A stretch of 7,258 nucleotides of DNA from an uncultured Massilia sp. (GCA_946886065.1 CAMPHU010000229.1:1-7258), one strand, 5' to 3'. Counted from the stretch's first letter, positions 1-6,696 are shown. Notes: generated by a model from the sequence alone, not told the origin. Program-made: numbers and translations.

Positions 1-386
1 CCAGAAGAAAAAGTGTCGCTCCCCAACAAATAGTTGATGGTCTTATCCGTCCGGTCGAAGAACCAGGCGCCGCGGCGCAAGCTGTTCAGGTCGGGCGAAT
101 AGTATTCGCCGAGGTAGTTTGCCGGTGTCCGGTCGAGCCAGCTCATCGGGTTTTCCTGCATCAGGGCGGCCACGGCGCCCTCGCCCCGGGCCATCCCCGC
201 CTGGGCCGCGCGCGCCGCCAGCGCCGTGCGCAGCGCGCCCACCACGTGATAGGCGGCGGTCCGCTCCGACTGCTCGCGCCATGCCAGCAGCCGGGCGAGC
301 AGCGCGCCGGTCAGCACGGCCACCAGGACCGTGCACACCATGAATTCGAAGCGGCTCGCACCGCCGGTGCGCGGTGAGCGCATCAT
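1..386 (-). CDS. Pilin-like protein in MSHA pilus operon, 3' end outside window
   Basis: The first 128 codons of a gene directly downstream of mshG are visible; the rest lies beyond the left edge. Its ATG overlaps the mshG stop as ATGA, so translation is probably coupled. The N-terminus looks like a class III (prepilin) signal: a short polar leader with R3, R6 and two glycines, then a hydrophobic helix at about residues 15-34 (FMVCTVLVAVLTGALLARLL). If cleavage follows G9, E14 falls at mature position +5, as in type IV pilins, but position +1 would be Ala rather than Phe or Met and the usual FTLIE is replaced by ASRFE. After the helix come an Ala/Arg-rich amphipathic stretch (about 37-75) and a stretch typical of the globular part of minor pilins (GAWFFDRTDKTINYLLGS, 106-123). 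The position after mshG corresponds to mshF in the Vibrio/Shewanella MSHA locus, but I cannot claim homology by name. A minor or accessory pilin is the best guess; a single-pass assembly protein is the alternative. Confidence 0.7.
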   Translation of the reverse strand, partial: MMRSPRTGGASRFEFMVCTVLVAVLTGALLARLLAWREQSERTAAYHVVGALRTALAARAAQAGMARGEGAVAALMQENPMSWLDRTPANYLGEYYSPDLNSLRRGAWFFDRTDKTINYLLGSDTFSS

Positions 387-1627
387 TTGCCGCCGTGGAG
401 GGCGGCCTTGCCCAGGTCCCAGATCGGCAGGAAGATGCCCAGGGCCAGCACCAGCACCATCACGCCCAGGAAGGTGATCAGGATCGGCTCGATCTGGCTC
501 GACAGGGTCTTCAGCTCGTAATCGACTTCGCGCTCGTACATCTGCGCGATCTCGTCCATCAGGTCGTCCAGGGAGCCCGATTCCTCGCCCACGGCGATCA
601 TCTGCAGCACGATGGGCGTGAACACGTTCGCCGCCACCGAGGTGCGCAGGATGCTCTCCCCACGCTCGACGCCGTCGCGCATCTGCTCGATACGCATGCT
701 CAGGTAGGCGTTGTCGGCGGTCTGCGACACCACGGTCAGCGCCTGCACGATCGGCACCCCGCTGCGCATCGACAGCGCGAAGCTGCGCGCGAAGCGCGCC
801 ATGGTCGCCTTGTGGATGATCTTGCCGGCGATCGGGATGCGCAGCTTCTTGCGGTCCCAGACCAGGCGCCCCCTGGCGGTGCCGATCCACGACCGGAAGC
901 CGAACACGGCGCCCAGCAGCATGGCCGCCATCGCCGGCCAGTAGGCCACCGTGAATTCCGAGGTGCCCAGCAGGATGCGCGTCATCAGGGGCAGCTGGGC
1001 GTTGAAGGACTTGAACACCGCCGCGAACTGCGGGATCACGAACACGTTCACGATCACCATCGCGATCGCCATCGCGATCACCACGAAGGTCGGGTAGCGC
1101 AGCGCGGTCTTGACCCGCTCGCGCATGTCGCGGTCGAACTCGAGGTGGTCGAACAGGCGCAGGAAGACTTCTTCCAGGCGTCCCGTCATTTCCCCCACCT
1201 TCACCATCGACAGGTAGAAGGTCGAAAAGCATTCGGGGTGGCGCATCATCGCCGCCGACAGTTCGCGGCCGGCGTCGAGCGATTCGCGCAGGTCCTTGAT
1301 GACCTTGGCGAAGGACTTGTTGATGGCCGATTCCTGCAGGCCCGCCAGGCCGCGCATGATCGGCACGCCGGACTTGAGCAAGGTGTAGATCTGGCGGCTG
1401 AACAGCTGCACGTCCAGGGAGGTGACCTTCTTCTCGAACAGGCGCTCGCGCAGGGACGCCTTGCCGCCGCCGGCGCTGGACGGCCCCTTGCGGCTGGGCG
1501 TGATCTCGATCGGCGTCATGCCGTTGGCGAACAGCAGGTCGGCAACGGCGGCGCTGTCGGCGCCTTCCAGCACCCCCTGGGTCAGCTCGCCGCGCGCATC
1601 GCGGCCCTTGTAGGCGAAAAACGGCAT
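383..1627 (-). CDS. mshG: MshG, MSHA pilus inner-membrane platform protein (PilC/GspF family)
   Basis: A 414-residue polytopic inner-membrane protein, the usual length for the PilC/GspF/MshG family. It anchors the assembly ATPase and is thought to help insert pilin subunits into the growing fibre. The N-terminus MPFFAYKGRDARGE is typical of the family. Two T2SSF repeats are visible, at about 71-200 and 275-400. Each has an LxSGVPI motif (84-90 and 287-293) and a VGE-SG/TG-L motif (VGEMTGRLE 144-152; VGEESGSLD 347-354). Hydrophobic segments lie at about 180-200, 228-245 and 383-402. The ATG overlaps the mshE stop as TGATG and has no clear Shine-Dalgarno sequence, so translation probably depends on coupling to mshE. 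It overlaps the following pilin-like gene by four bases. The MSHA assignment rests on the adjacent mshE; alone, the protein could equally be called PilC or GspF. Confidence 0.85.
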   Translation of the reverse strand: MPFFAYKGRDARGELTQGVLEGADSAAVADLLFANGMTPIEITPSRKGPSSAGGGKASLRERLFEKKVTSLDVQLFSRQIYTLLKSGVPIMRGLAGLQESAINKSFAKVIKDLRESLDAGRELSAAMMRHPECFSTFYLSMVKVGEMTGRLEEVFLRLFDHLEFDRDMRERVKTALRYPTFVVIAMAIAMVIVNVFVIPQFAAVFKSFNAQLPLMTRILLGTSEFTVAYWPAMAAMLLGAVFGFRSWIGTARGRLVWDRKKLRIPIAGKIIHKATMARFARSFALSMRSGVPIVQALTVVSQTADNAYLSMRIEQMRDGVERGESILRTSVAANVFTPIVLQMIAVGEESGSLDDLMDEIAQMYEREVDYELKTLSSQIEPILITFLGVMVLVLALGIFLPIWDLGKAALHGGK

Positions 1628-3330
1628 CAGTCGTCTTGCTGGTTACTGACCCGCATCGCCTCGGCGATGGTGCTGCGCCCCTTCACCGCCAGGAACACCG
1701 CGTTGCGGCGCAAGGTCTGGCCCTGCATCTCGGCGTGCGCCACCTTCAGGAAGTGCGAGGGGTCGGGATGGTTGGCCGCTTCGGTGACGGCGCGGGTCAT
1801 TTCGAGCAGTTCGTAGACGCCGGTCCGCCCGCGGTAGCCGGTGCCGTTGCAGTGCGAGCAGCCCTTGCCGTGGTAGAAGCGGGTGGTCGCGGCGTGCTCG
1901 CCCAGCTCCGCGCGCAGCCAGTTCACTTCGCTGGCCTCCGGCTCATAGGGCGTCTGGCAGCTTTCGCAGATCACGCGCACCAGGCGCTGGGCCAGCACGG
2001 CCTGCAGCGAACCGCTCACCATGTAGCGCGGCACGCCCATGTCCATCAGGCGCAGCGGCGTCGAGGCGGCGTCGTTGGTGTGCAGGGTCGACAGCACCAG
2101 GTGGCCGGTCATCGCGGCACGCAGGCCGATCTGGGCGGTTTCCTGGTCGCGCATCTCGCCGACCAGGACGATGTCCGGGTCCTGGCGCAGCGCCGAGCGC
2201 AGCACGCGGGCGAAGGTCAGCTCGATCTTGTCGTTCACCTGCACCTGGTTGATGCCCGGCAGGCGGTATTCGACCGGGTCCTCGACCGTGATCAGCTTCT
2301 TCTCGACCGAGTTCAGCTCGGCCAGGGCGCTGTAGAGGGTGGTGGTCTTGCCGCTGCCGGTCGGCCCGGTCACCAGCACCAGGCCGTTCGGGCGCTGCAC
2401 GATGCTGCGGAAGCGCTCCACGATCCTGGCCGGCATGCCGATGGCGTCCAGGCGCAGGGTGGTGCCGACCTGGTTCAGCAGACGCATGACGACCGATTCG
2501 CCGTACTGGGTCGGCATGGTCGAGATACGCACGTCGACGCGCTGGTTGCGCACCTTGACCGCGAAGCGGCCGTCCTGGGGCAGGCGTTTCTCGGAAATGT
2601 CGAGGTCGGCCATCAGCTTGAGGCGCAGCGCCAGCGGGGTGGCGACCTTGAGGTCGGCCTCGGTCTGCAGGTGCAGCACGCCGTCGATGCGGAAGCGGAT
2701 CGCCAGGCGCCCGTCCTGCGGCTCGATGTGGATGTCCGAGGCGCGCACCTGCACCGCGTCGTCGAACACGGACTGCAGCAGCTTGACGATGGGCGCCTCT
2801 TCCAGGCCCGGATTGGCGGCCAGGGCGCCAAAGTCGATCGAGGTGTCGCCCAGGTCGGCTTCGACCTCGCGCGCCAGGCCGGTGATCTCGCCGGTGCGGC
2901 GGTAGATGCGGTCGATCGCCGCCACGACCTCGGTCTCGTTGACCACGGCCAGCTCCACGCCCTTCTTGATCAGGCGCGCGATCTCGTCGTAGGCGAACAG
3001 GTCGGTCGGGTCGGAGACGCCGACCAGCATGGTCTCGCGGCGGTCTTCCAGTACCAGGGCGCGGAAGCGGCGCGCGGCCGTTTCCGGCAGCAGGCGCACC
3101 AGGTCGGCGTTGATGTTGTAGAACTTGAGATTGATGTAAGGGATGTTCAGCTGGCGTGCCAGCGCGCCCGAGATCTGGTCCTCGGTCACGAAACCGCTTT
3201 CGACGAAGACCCGGCCCAGCTTGCGGCCGGTGCGCTTCTGGTCCGCCAGCGCCTGGTTGAGCTGTTCTTCGCTCAACAGCTTCTGCTGCATCAGCACTTC
3301 GCCGAGACGGACTTTTTCTGGCCTTGCCAT
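1627..3330 (-). CDS. mshE: MshE, MSHA pilus extension ATPase with c-di-GMP-binding MshEN domain
   Basis: A 567-residue hexameric secretion ATPase of the GspE/PilB/MshE family that powers pilus extension from the cytoplasmic side. Residues 8-31 and 37-60 form the tandem 24-residue MshEN motif (RLGEVLMQQKLLSEEQ..., then KLGRVFVESGFVTEDQ...) separated by five residues; in Vibrio cholerae MshE this module binds cyclic di-GMP. A linker and N2 domain follow (about 70-290). The catalytic core has Walker A GPTGSGKTT (322-330), an Asp box VEDPVEY (349-355), Walker B DPDIVLVGEMRD with E392, and a His box TGHLVLSTLHTND (408-420). A tetracysteine metal site is complete: C455/C458 and C491/C494. The short N-terminus that begins at once with MshEN favours MshE over PilB. 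AAGGGG lies four bases before the ATG. This is the first visible gene of the minus-strand operon, divergent from the phosphatase gene. Confidence 0.88.
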   Translation of the reverse strand: MARPEKVRLGEVLMQQKLLSEEQLNQALADQKRTGRKLGRVFVESGFVTEDQISGALARQLNIPYINLKFYNINADLVRLLPETAARRFRALVLEDRRETMLVGVSDPTDLFAYDEIARLIKKGVELAVVNETEVVAAIDRIYRRTGEITGLAREVEADLGDTSIDFGALAANPGLEEAPIVKLLQSVFDDAVQVRASDIHIEPQDGRLAIRFRIDGVLHLQTEADLKVATPLALRLKLMADLDISEKRLPQDGRFAVKVRNQRVDVRISTMPTQYGESVVMRLLNQVGTTLRLDAIGMPARIVERFRSIVQRPNGLVLVTGPTGSGKTTTLYSALAELNSVEKKLITVEDPVEYRLPGINQVQVNDKIELTFARVLRSALRQDPDIVLVGEMRDQETAQIGLRAAMTGHLVLSTLHTNDAASTPLRLMDMGVPRYMVSGSLQAVLAQRLVRVICESCQTPYEPEASEVNWLRAELGEHAATTRFYHGKGCSHCNGTGYRGRTGVYELLEMTRAVTEAANHPDPSHFLKVAHAEMQGQTLRRNAVFLAVKGRSTIAEAMRVSNQQDD

Positions 3331-3384
3331 GGCACCCCTTGAGAGTTATGTTTCGCGGGCACAATTTTATTCCAGAAAGCACGC

Positions 3385-3420
3385 AAATTGACGGTTGGCA
3401 TCGCCTTGGCAAGCCAATTT
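3385..3420. repeat. TTGGCA direct repeat nested in an AAATTG/CAATTT dyad
   Basis: TTGGCA occurs at 3395-3400 and again at 3406-3411, 11 bases start to start, about one helical turn. The second copy is also the left half of an inverted repeat TTGGC-AA-GCCAA (3406-3417). The whole is bracketed by AAATTG (3385-3390) and CAATTT (3415-3420). This layout, in the middle of a divergent promoter region, resembles a binding site for a dimeric regulator, but no known operator is matched. Chance is possible for elements this short. Confidence 0.35.
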
Positions 3421-3505
3421 TGTCTCGGATTCGCCTCGCTCATCCATACCCGAGGTGTAAGATGGCCGAAATGCGTATCTAACCAGGCAAGATCTTGTCT
3501 AGAAC

Positions 3506-3510
3506 GGGGA
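3506..3510 (+). promoter_or_regulatory. Ribosome binding site that fixes the phosphatase start
   Basis: GGGGA five bases before the ATG at 3516. It supports this ATG over the in-frame TTG at 3495, which would add seven residues (MSRTGNP) and has no purine-rich stretch at proper distance. Confidence 0.6.
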
Positions 3511-3515
3511 ATCCG

Positions 3516-4223
3516 ATGCATGAGAGCGCGCCCGGCCAGCGCCGCCGCATCTACCTGATGCGGCACGGCAGCGTCACCTATTTCGACGACAGCGGCAAGC
3601 CTTTCCTGCCGGAAACCGTGGACTTGAACGAGACCGGCTGCGCCCAGGCCGACGCGGCCGGCCACGCCTTTTTCGACGCCGGCGTGCGCTTCGACCGCGT
3701 GATCATCTCCGGCCTGCCGCGCACGGTCCAGACCGCCCAGCGGGTGCTCGGCATCACGGGCCAGCCGGTCGAGATCGAGGTCTGGCCCGACCTGCATGAA
3801 ATCCGCGGCGGGCGCCTGTCCAGCATTCCCACGGCCGGGCTGCGCCGCGCCTTCACCGGGGCCTTCGAAGGCCTGGTGGACGAAGATCAGCGCTTCCTCG
3901 GCGGCGAATCGGTGGGCGAGATGATGGACCGGGTCCACCCGGCCGTGGCCCGGCTGCGCGCCGAGCGGGACTGGGAGACGGCCCTGCTGGTGCTGCACGG
4001 CGGCGTGAATTGCGCGATCCTGTCCCTGGCCCTCACCGGCCGGCGCCTGTTCCTGGGCGGCCTGTCGCAGGCGGCCGGCTGCATCAACGCCCTCGACGTC
4101 GGCGCCGATCCCCACGACTGGGTGGTCCGCTTCGTCAACTACGTCCCCCCCGGACCGCTGCAGCCGGGGGCGCGCACCACCACGATCGAACAGTTGTTCG
4201 AGCAATACCGGAAAGGACGCTGA
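3516..4223 (+). CDS. Histidine phosphatase superfamily protein (branch 1, phosphoglycerate-mutase-like)
   Basis: A 235-residue cytoplasmic protein with no signal peptide or membrane segment. Family hallmarks are present in order: the RHG motif YLMRHGS with phospho-acceptor H17 and R16, the second arginine R69 in ISGLPRTVQTA, a likely acid E95 in DLHEIRGG, and the second histidine H161 in VLVLHGGVN. Branch 1 members are mostly small-molecule phosphatases or mutases that work through a phosphohistidine intermediate; the substrate cannot be read from sequence. Lacking the length and signature of a true phosphoglycerate mutase, it is more likely a phosphatase. It stands 91 bases ahead of an APH-like kinase and an acyl-CoA dehydrogenase on the same strand, which suggests, but does not prove, a job with a phosphorylated acyl or CoA intermediate. 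The start is the ATG behind GGGGA. Confidence 0.85.
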   Translation: MHESAPGQRRRIYLMRHGSVTYFDDSGKPFLPETVDLNETGCAQADAAGHAFFDAGVRFDRVIISGLPRTVQTAQRVLGITGQPVEIEVWPDLHEIRGGRLSSIPTAGLRRAFTGAFEGLVDEDQRFLGGESVGEMMDRVHPAVARLRAERDWETALLVLHGGVNCAILSLALTGRRLFLGGLSQAAGCINALDVGADPHDWVVRFVNYVPPGPLQPGARTTTIEQLFEQYRKGR

Positions 4224-4224
4224 C

Positions 4225-4314
4225 GCAGGCCTGCAGTTGGTCCAAGCGTTCCGCCCAAAAATAGTACGCACGTGCCTTTTCAGAAAGCGCCTTGCCACAA
4301 CAACCGGAGACACG
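4225..4314 (+). promoter_or_regulatory. Gap before the kinase gene with two palindromes and a weak promoter match
   Basis: The 91 bases between the phosphatase stop and the kinase start are long for a tight operon. They open with a perfect 10-base palindrome GCAGGCCTGC (4225-4234), followed by TTGGTCCAA (4237-4245, palindromic around a central T). A possible sigma-70 promoter has -35 TTGGTC (4237-4242), 17 bases of spacer and -10 AATAGT (4260-4265), matching three and four of six consensus bases. If real, the palindrome would overlap the -35 as an operator. No T-run follows either palindrome, so neither looks like a terminator. GGAGA at 4306-4310 is the kinase ribosome binding site. Confidence 0.25.
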
Positions 4315-5379
4315 ATGTTCGAGAACATGATGGGAACGAAACCGGTGTCCGAGCGCCAGCGCTTCGACGCCGAAGCGCTCGACGCCTGGATGCGCGCGCA
4401 TGTCGACGGCTACCCCGGCGGCCCGCTCGGGGCCGAGCAGTTCAAGGGCGGCCAGTCCAACCCGACCTTCCTGCTGCGCGCCAAAGGGGCGCGCTACGTC
4501 CTGCGCACCAAGCCCGGCCCGGCGGCCAGGCTGCTGCCCTCGGCCCACGCGATCGAACGCGAGTTCCGCGTGATGTCGGCGCTGCACGGCGCCGGCTTCC
4601 CCGTGCCGCGCCAGCACGCCCTGTGCACCGACGAAGCCGTGCTCGGGCGCGCCTTCTTCGTGATGGAGCATGTCGAGGGCCGGGTGCTGTGGGACCAGTC
4701 CCTGCCCGGCATGACGCCCGCGGAACGGGCCGCCATCTACGACGAGCAGAACCGGGTGATCGCGCAACTGCATGCGATGGACTACGGCGCCATCGGCCTG
4801 CAGGACTACGGCAAGCCCGGCAACTACTTCGCGCGCCAGATCGAGCGCTGGACGAAACAATACCAGGCCTCGATGACCGAGCCGATCGAGGCCATGGACC
4901 GCTTGAGCGCATGGCTGCCGGCCCATATCCCGCCCGGCGACGACACGTCCATCGTGCACGGCGACTACCGCCTCGACAACCTGATCTTCCACCCGGCCGA
5001 GCCGCGCATCCTGGCCGTGCTGGACTGGGAACTGTCGACCCTGGGCCATCCGCTGGCCGACTTTTCCTACCACTGCATGAGCTGGCACATCCCGCCCGGG
5101 CAGTTCCGCGGCATCGCGGGCCTGGACCTGGCCGCCCTCGGCATTCCTGCGCTGCGCGAGTACGTGGCGCGCTACTGCGAACGCACCGGCAAGGCCATCC
5201 GCGAGGAAGATTTCGATTTCTACCTGGCCTACAACATGTTCCGGCTGGCCGGCATCATGCAGGGCATCATGAAGCGCTATGTGGACGGCACGGCGTCCAG
5301 CGCCGCCGCCCTGGAGAACGGCAAGGCCGCGCGCCCGATGGCGGAGATGGCCTGGCGCTTCGCCTCCCGCAATCACTAA
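4315..5379 (+). CDS. APH-family phosphotransferase, probable hydroxyacyl-CoA kinase (ACAD10/11 kinase-domain type, LvaA-like)
   Basis: A 354-residue soluble protein of the aminoglycoside-phosphotransferase/choline-kinase fold. Seen in order: a nucleotide-binding turn FKGGQSNPT (43-51), the YVLRTKPG strand with K66, the catalytic loop VHGDYRLDN (214-222) with D217 and N222, and the metal-binding [16 protein letters not shown] (235-250) with D237. The GGQSN and [14 protein letters not shown] signatures are those of the kinase half of ACAD10/ACAD11 and of bacterial partners of acyl-CoA dehydrogenases, not of antibiotic-resistance kinases. In that family ATP phosphorylates the hydroxyl of a hydroxyacyl-CoA such as 4-hydroxyvaleryl-CoA; substrate specificity here is inferred. 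The ATG at 4315 was chosen because GGAGA precedes it by four bases; an upstream in-frame GTG at 4237 would add 26 basic, non-conserved-looking residues. The acyl-CoA dehydrogenase gene starts 11 bases after its stop. Confidence 0.85.
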   Translation: MFENMMGTKPVSERQRFDAEALDAWMRAHVDGYPGGPLGAEQFKGGQSNPTFLLRAKGARYVLRTKPGPAARLLPSAHAIEREFRVMSALHGAGFPVPRQHALCTDEAVLGRAFFVMEHVEGRVLWDQSLPGMTPAERAAIYDEQNRVIAQLHAMDYGAIGLQDYGKPGNYFARQIERWTKQYQASMTEPIEAMDRLSAWLPAHIPPGDDTSIVHGDYRLDNLIFHPAEPRILAVLDWELSTLGHPLADFSYHCMSWHIPPGQFRGIAGLDLAALGIPALREYVARYCERTGKAIREEDFDFYLAYNMFRLAGIMQGIMKRYVDGTASSAAALENGKAARPMAEMAWRFASRNH

Positions 5380-5390
5380 CCGGAGTACCC

Positions 5391-6608
5391 ATGGATTTTG
5401 CCTATTCAAGCCGCTGCGAGGAGCTGCGCACCCGACTGCTCGCCTTCATGGACGAGCACGTCTACCCCAACGAAGTCGCCTTCAGCGTAGCGGTGGCGCG
5501 CAATGGCGCCCAGGGCGACCGCTGGCAGCCGGTCGAGCTGATCGAGCGCCTCAAGCCGCTGGCGCGCCAGGCCGGCCTGTGGAACCTGTTCCTGCCGCGC
5601 TCCACCCGCGCCCCCGAGGGCCTGTCCAATCTCGACTACGCCCCGCTGTGCGAGATCATGGGCCGGGTGCCCTGGGCGCCGGAAGTCTTCAACTGCTCGG
5701 CGCCCGACACCGGCAACATGGAAACCCTGGAGCGCTACGCCGGCGAAGCGCTCAAGCAAGCCTGGCTCGAGCCGCTCCTGCGGGGCGAGATCCGCTCGGC
5801 CTTCGCCATGACCGAGCCGGACGTCGCTTCCTCGGACGCGACCAACATCGCCACCCGCATCGCGCGGGACGGCGGCGACTACGTGATCAACGGCCGCAAA
5901 TGGTGGATCTCCGGCGCCGGCGACCCGCGCTGCCGGGTCTACATCGTGATGGGCAAGACCGATCCCGGCGCCGAGCGCCACCGCCAGCAGTCGATGATCG
6001 TGGTTCCGGCCGGCACACCCGGCATCACGGTCGTACGTCCCCTGCCCGTGTTCGGCTACGACGACGCGCCCCACGGCCACTGCGAGATCCTGTTCGAGAA
6101 CGTGCGGGTGCCGGCGGCCAACCTGCTGCTGGGCGAAGGGCGCGGCTTCGAAATCGCCCAGGGCCGCCTGGGGCCGGGCCGCATCCACCACTGCATGCGC
6201 GCCATCGGAGTGGCCGAACGGGCCCTGGAACTGATGTGCCGGCGGCTGGAAAGCCGGGTGGCCTTCGGGCGCAAGCTGGCCGACCAGGGCGTCTGGCGCG
6301 AACGCATCGCCGAAAGCCGGATCCGCATCGACACCGCGCGCCTGCTGACCCTGAAGGCCGCCTACATGATGGATACGGTCGGCAACAAGGTGGCCCAGAT
6401 GGAAATTGCCATGATCAAGGTGCTGGCCCCGACCGTGGCCCAGGACGTACTGGACTGGGCAATCCAGGCCCACGGCGCGGCCGGGGTGTCGGAGGAATTC
6501 CCGCTGGCCTACCAGTGGGCGGCCAACCGCACCCTGCGCCTCGCCGACGGGCCGGACGAGGTGCACCGCAACGCCATCGCCAAGCTGGAACTGGCGAAAT
6601 ACGGCTGA
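5391..6608 (+). CDS. Acyl-CoA dehydrogenase, ACAD10/11 (LvaC-like) type
   Basis: A 405-residue FAD enzyme of the acyl-CoA dehydrogenase fold at normal family length. Helical N-terminal domain about 1-125; FAD/substrate-contact segment [17 protein letters not shown] (137-153); beta-domain with [16 protein letters not shown] (164-179) and [13 protein letters not shown] (200-212); then a C-terminal helical domain with [12 protein letters not shown] (289-300), [16 protein letters not shown] (359-374) and [15 protein letters not shown] (380-394). These strings resemble the dehydrogenase half of ACAD10/ACAD11. At the place where MCAD-type enzymes carry the catalytic Glu, my alignment by eye puts D386. 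Known relatives act with the kinase partner, removing phosphate from a 4-phosphoacyl-CoA to give an enoyl-CoA. GGAG lies five bases before the ATG, and the gene follows the kinase stop by 11 bases, so the pair is almost certainly co-transcribed. An ordinary 2,3-dehydrogenation of a branched or long acyl-CoA remains possible. Confidence 0.9.
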   Translation: MDFAYSSRCEELRTRLLAFMDEHVYPNEVAFSVAVARNGAQGDRWQPVELIERLKPLARQAGLWNLFLPRSTRAPEGLSNLDYAPLCEIMGRVPWAPEVFNCSAPDTGNMETLERYAGEALKQAWLEPLLRGEIRSAFAMTEPDVASSDATNIATRIARDGGDYVINGRKWWISGAGDPRCRVYIVMGKTDPGAERHRQQSMIVVPAGTPGITVVRPLPVFGYDDAPHGHCEILFENVRVPAANLLLGEGRGFEIAQGRLGPGRIHHCMRAIGVAERALELMCRRLESRVAFGRKLADQGVWRERIAESRIRIDTARLLTLKAAYMMDTVGNKVAQMEIAMIKVLAPTVAQDVLDWAIQAHGAAGVSEEFPLAYQWAANRTLRLADGPDEVHRNAIAKLELAKYG

Positions 6609-6638
6609 GCAGGCCCGGCGATCCGGGACGCCGCTATG

Positions 6639-6664
6639 CATGGTGACTGAGCTCAGCTACCATG
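6639..6664. repeat. Near-perfect 26-base dyad upstream of the sensor gene
   Basis: The left arm CATGGTGACTGAG (6639-6651) faces the right arm CTCAGCTACCATG (6652-6664) with no spacer. Eleven of 13 pairs are Watson-Crick, one is G-T and one is a mismatch. The centre CTGAGCTCAG is a perfect 10-base palindrome. A further ATGC/GCAT match is possible outside the arms with a three-base bulge. The zero-length loop and symmetric core favour a dimeric DNA-binding protein site over a terminator, and no T-run follows. A smaller CCCGG-CGAT-CCGGG hairpin sits just upstream (6614-6627), also without a T-run. Confidence 0.5.
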
Positions 6665-6696
6665 TGGCATCGCGGCGCGCATGCCGCTTTGCCCCC

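Larger units (their letters stand above)
3331..3515. promoter_or_regulatory. Divergent intergenic region between mshE and the phosphatase gene
   Basis: This region of 185 bases between two divergent starts must serve, or lie within, the transcription start of both blocks. It is visibly more AT-rich than the coding DNA. On the minus strand there is a -10-like TAAAAT (complement of 3364-3369, five of six matches) about 34 bases before the mshE ATG, but I find no acceptable -35 at 16-18 bases. On the plus strand, TGGCA at 3396 and TGGCA at 3407 have the GG-N10-GC spacing of a sigma-54 element, with three mismatches to the consensus. A sigma-70-like TAAGAT lies at 3458-3463, again without a partner. 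None is convincing by itself. No short reading frame with a good ribosome binding site was recognised. Confidence 0.45.

Noticed and set aside
374..1816. A 480-codon plus-strand open frame opposite mshG
   Set aside because: Low-complexity HHHRDR/QHQHH-type translation and no ribosome binding site; antisense shadow of mshG.
1636..3342. A 568-codon open frame on the plus strand opposite all of mshE
   Set aside because: Its translation is rich in His, Gln, Arg, Ala and Val without domain motifs, as expected for the antisense of a high-GC gene. The minus strand carries a complete set of MshE motifs.
3516..4223. Glycolytic phosphoglycerate mutase (GpmA)
   Set aside because: The catalytic residues are shared with the superfamily, but the N-terminal motif context YLMRHGSVTYF and the remainder lack the characteristic GpmA signature; an unspecified phosphatase is safer.
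4315..5379. Aminoglycoside-resistance phosphotransferase
   Set aside because: Only the general APH fold is shared. The GGQSN and [14 protein letters not shown] motifs and the adjacent acyl-CoA dehydrogenase point to the ACAD10/11-type kinase group.
4272..5390. The dehydrogenase frame stays open for 373 codons upstream, through the whole kinase gene, hinting at a fused or frameshifted protein
   Set aside because: The upstream translation is Arg/Pro/Ala-rich with no motifs, while the kinase frame is intact and ends in TAA. The dehydrogenase ATG has its own GGAG site, so these are two separate genes.
6614..6627. CCCGG-CGAT-CCGGG hairpin after the dehydrogenase stop as a terminator
   Set aside because: The stem is only five base pairs and is followed by GACGCC, not a T-run; not supportable as an intrinsic terminator.
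5406..6641. A 411-codon minus-strand open frame opposite the dehydrogenase, and a similar one at 4135-5409 opposite the kinase
   Set aside because: Antisense shadows in GC-rich DNA; biased composition and no recognisable domain.
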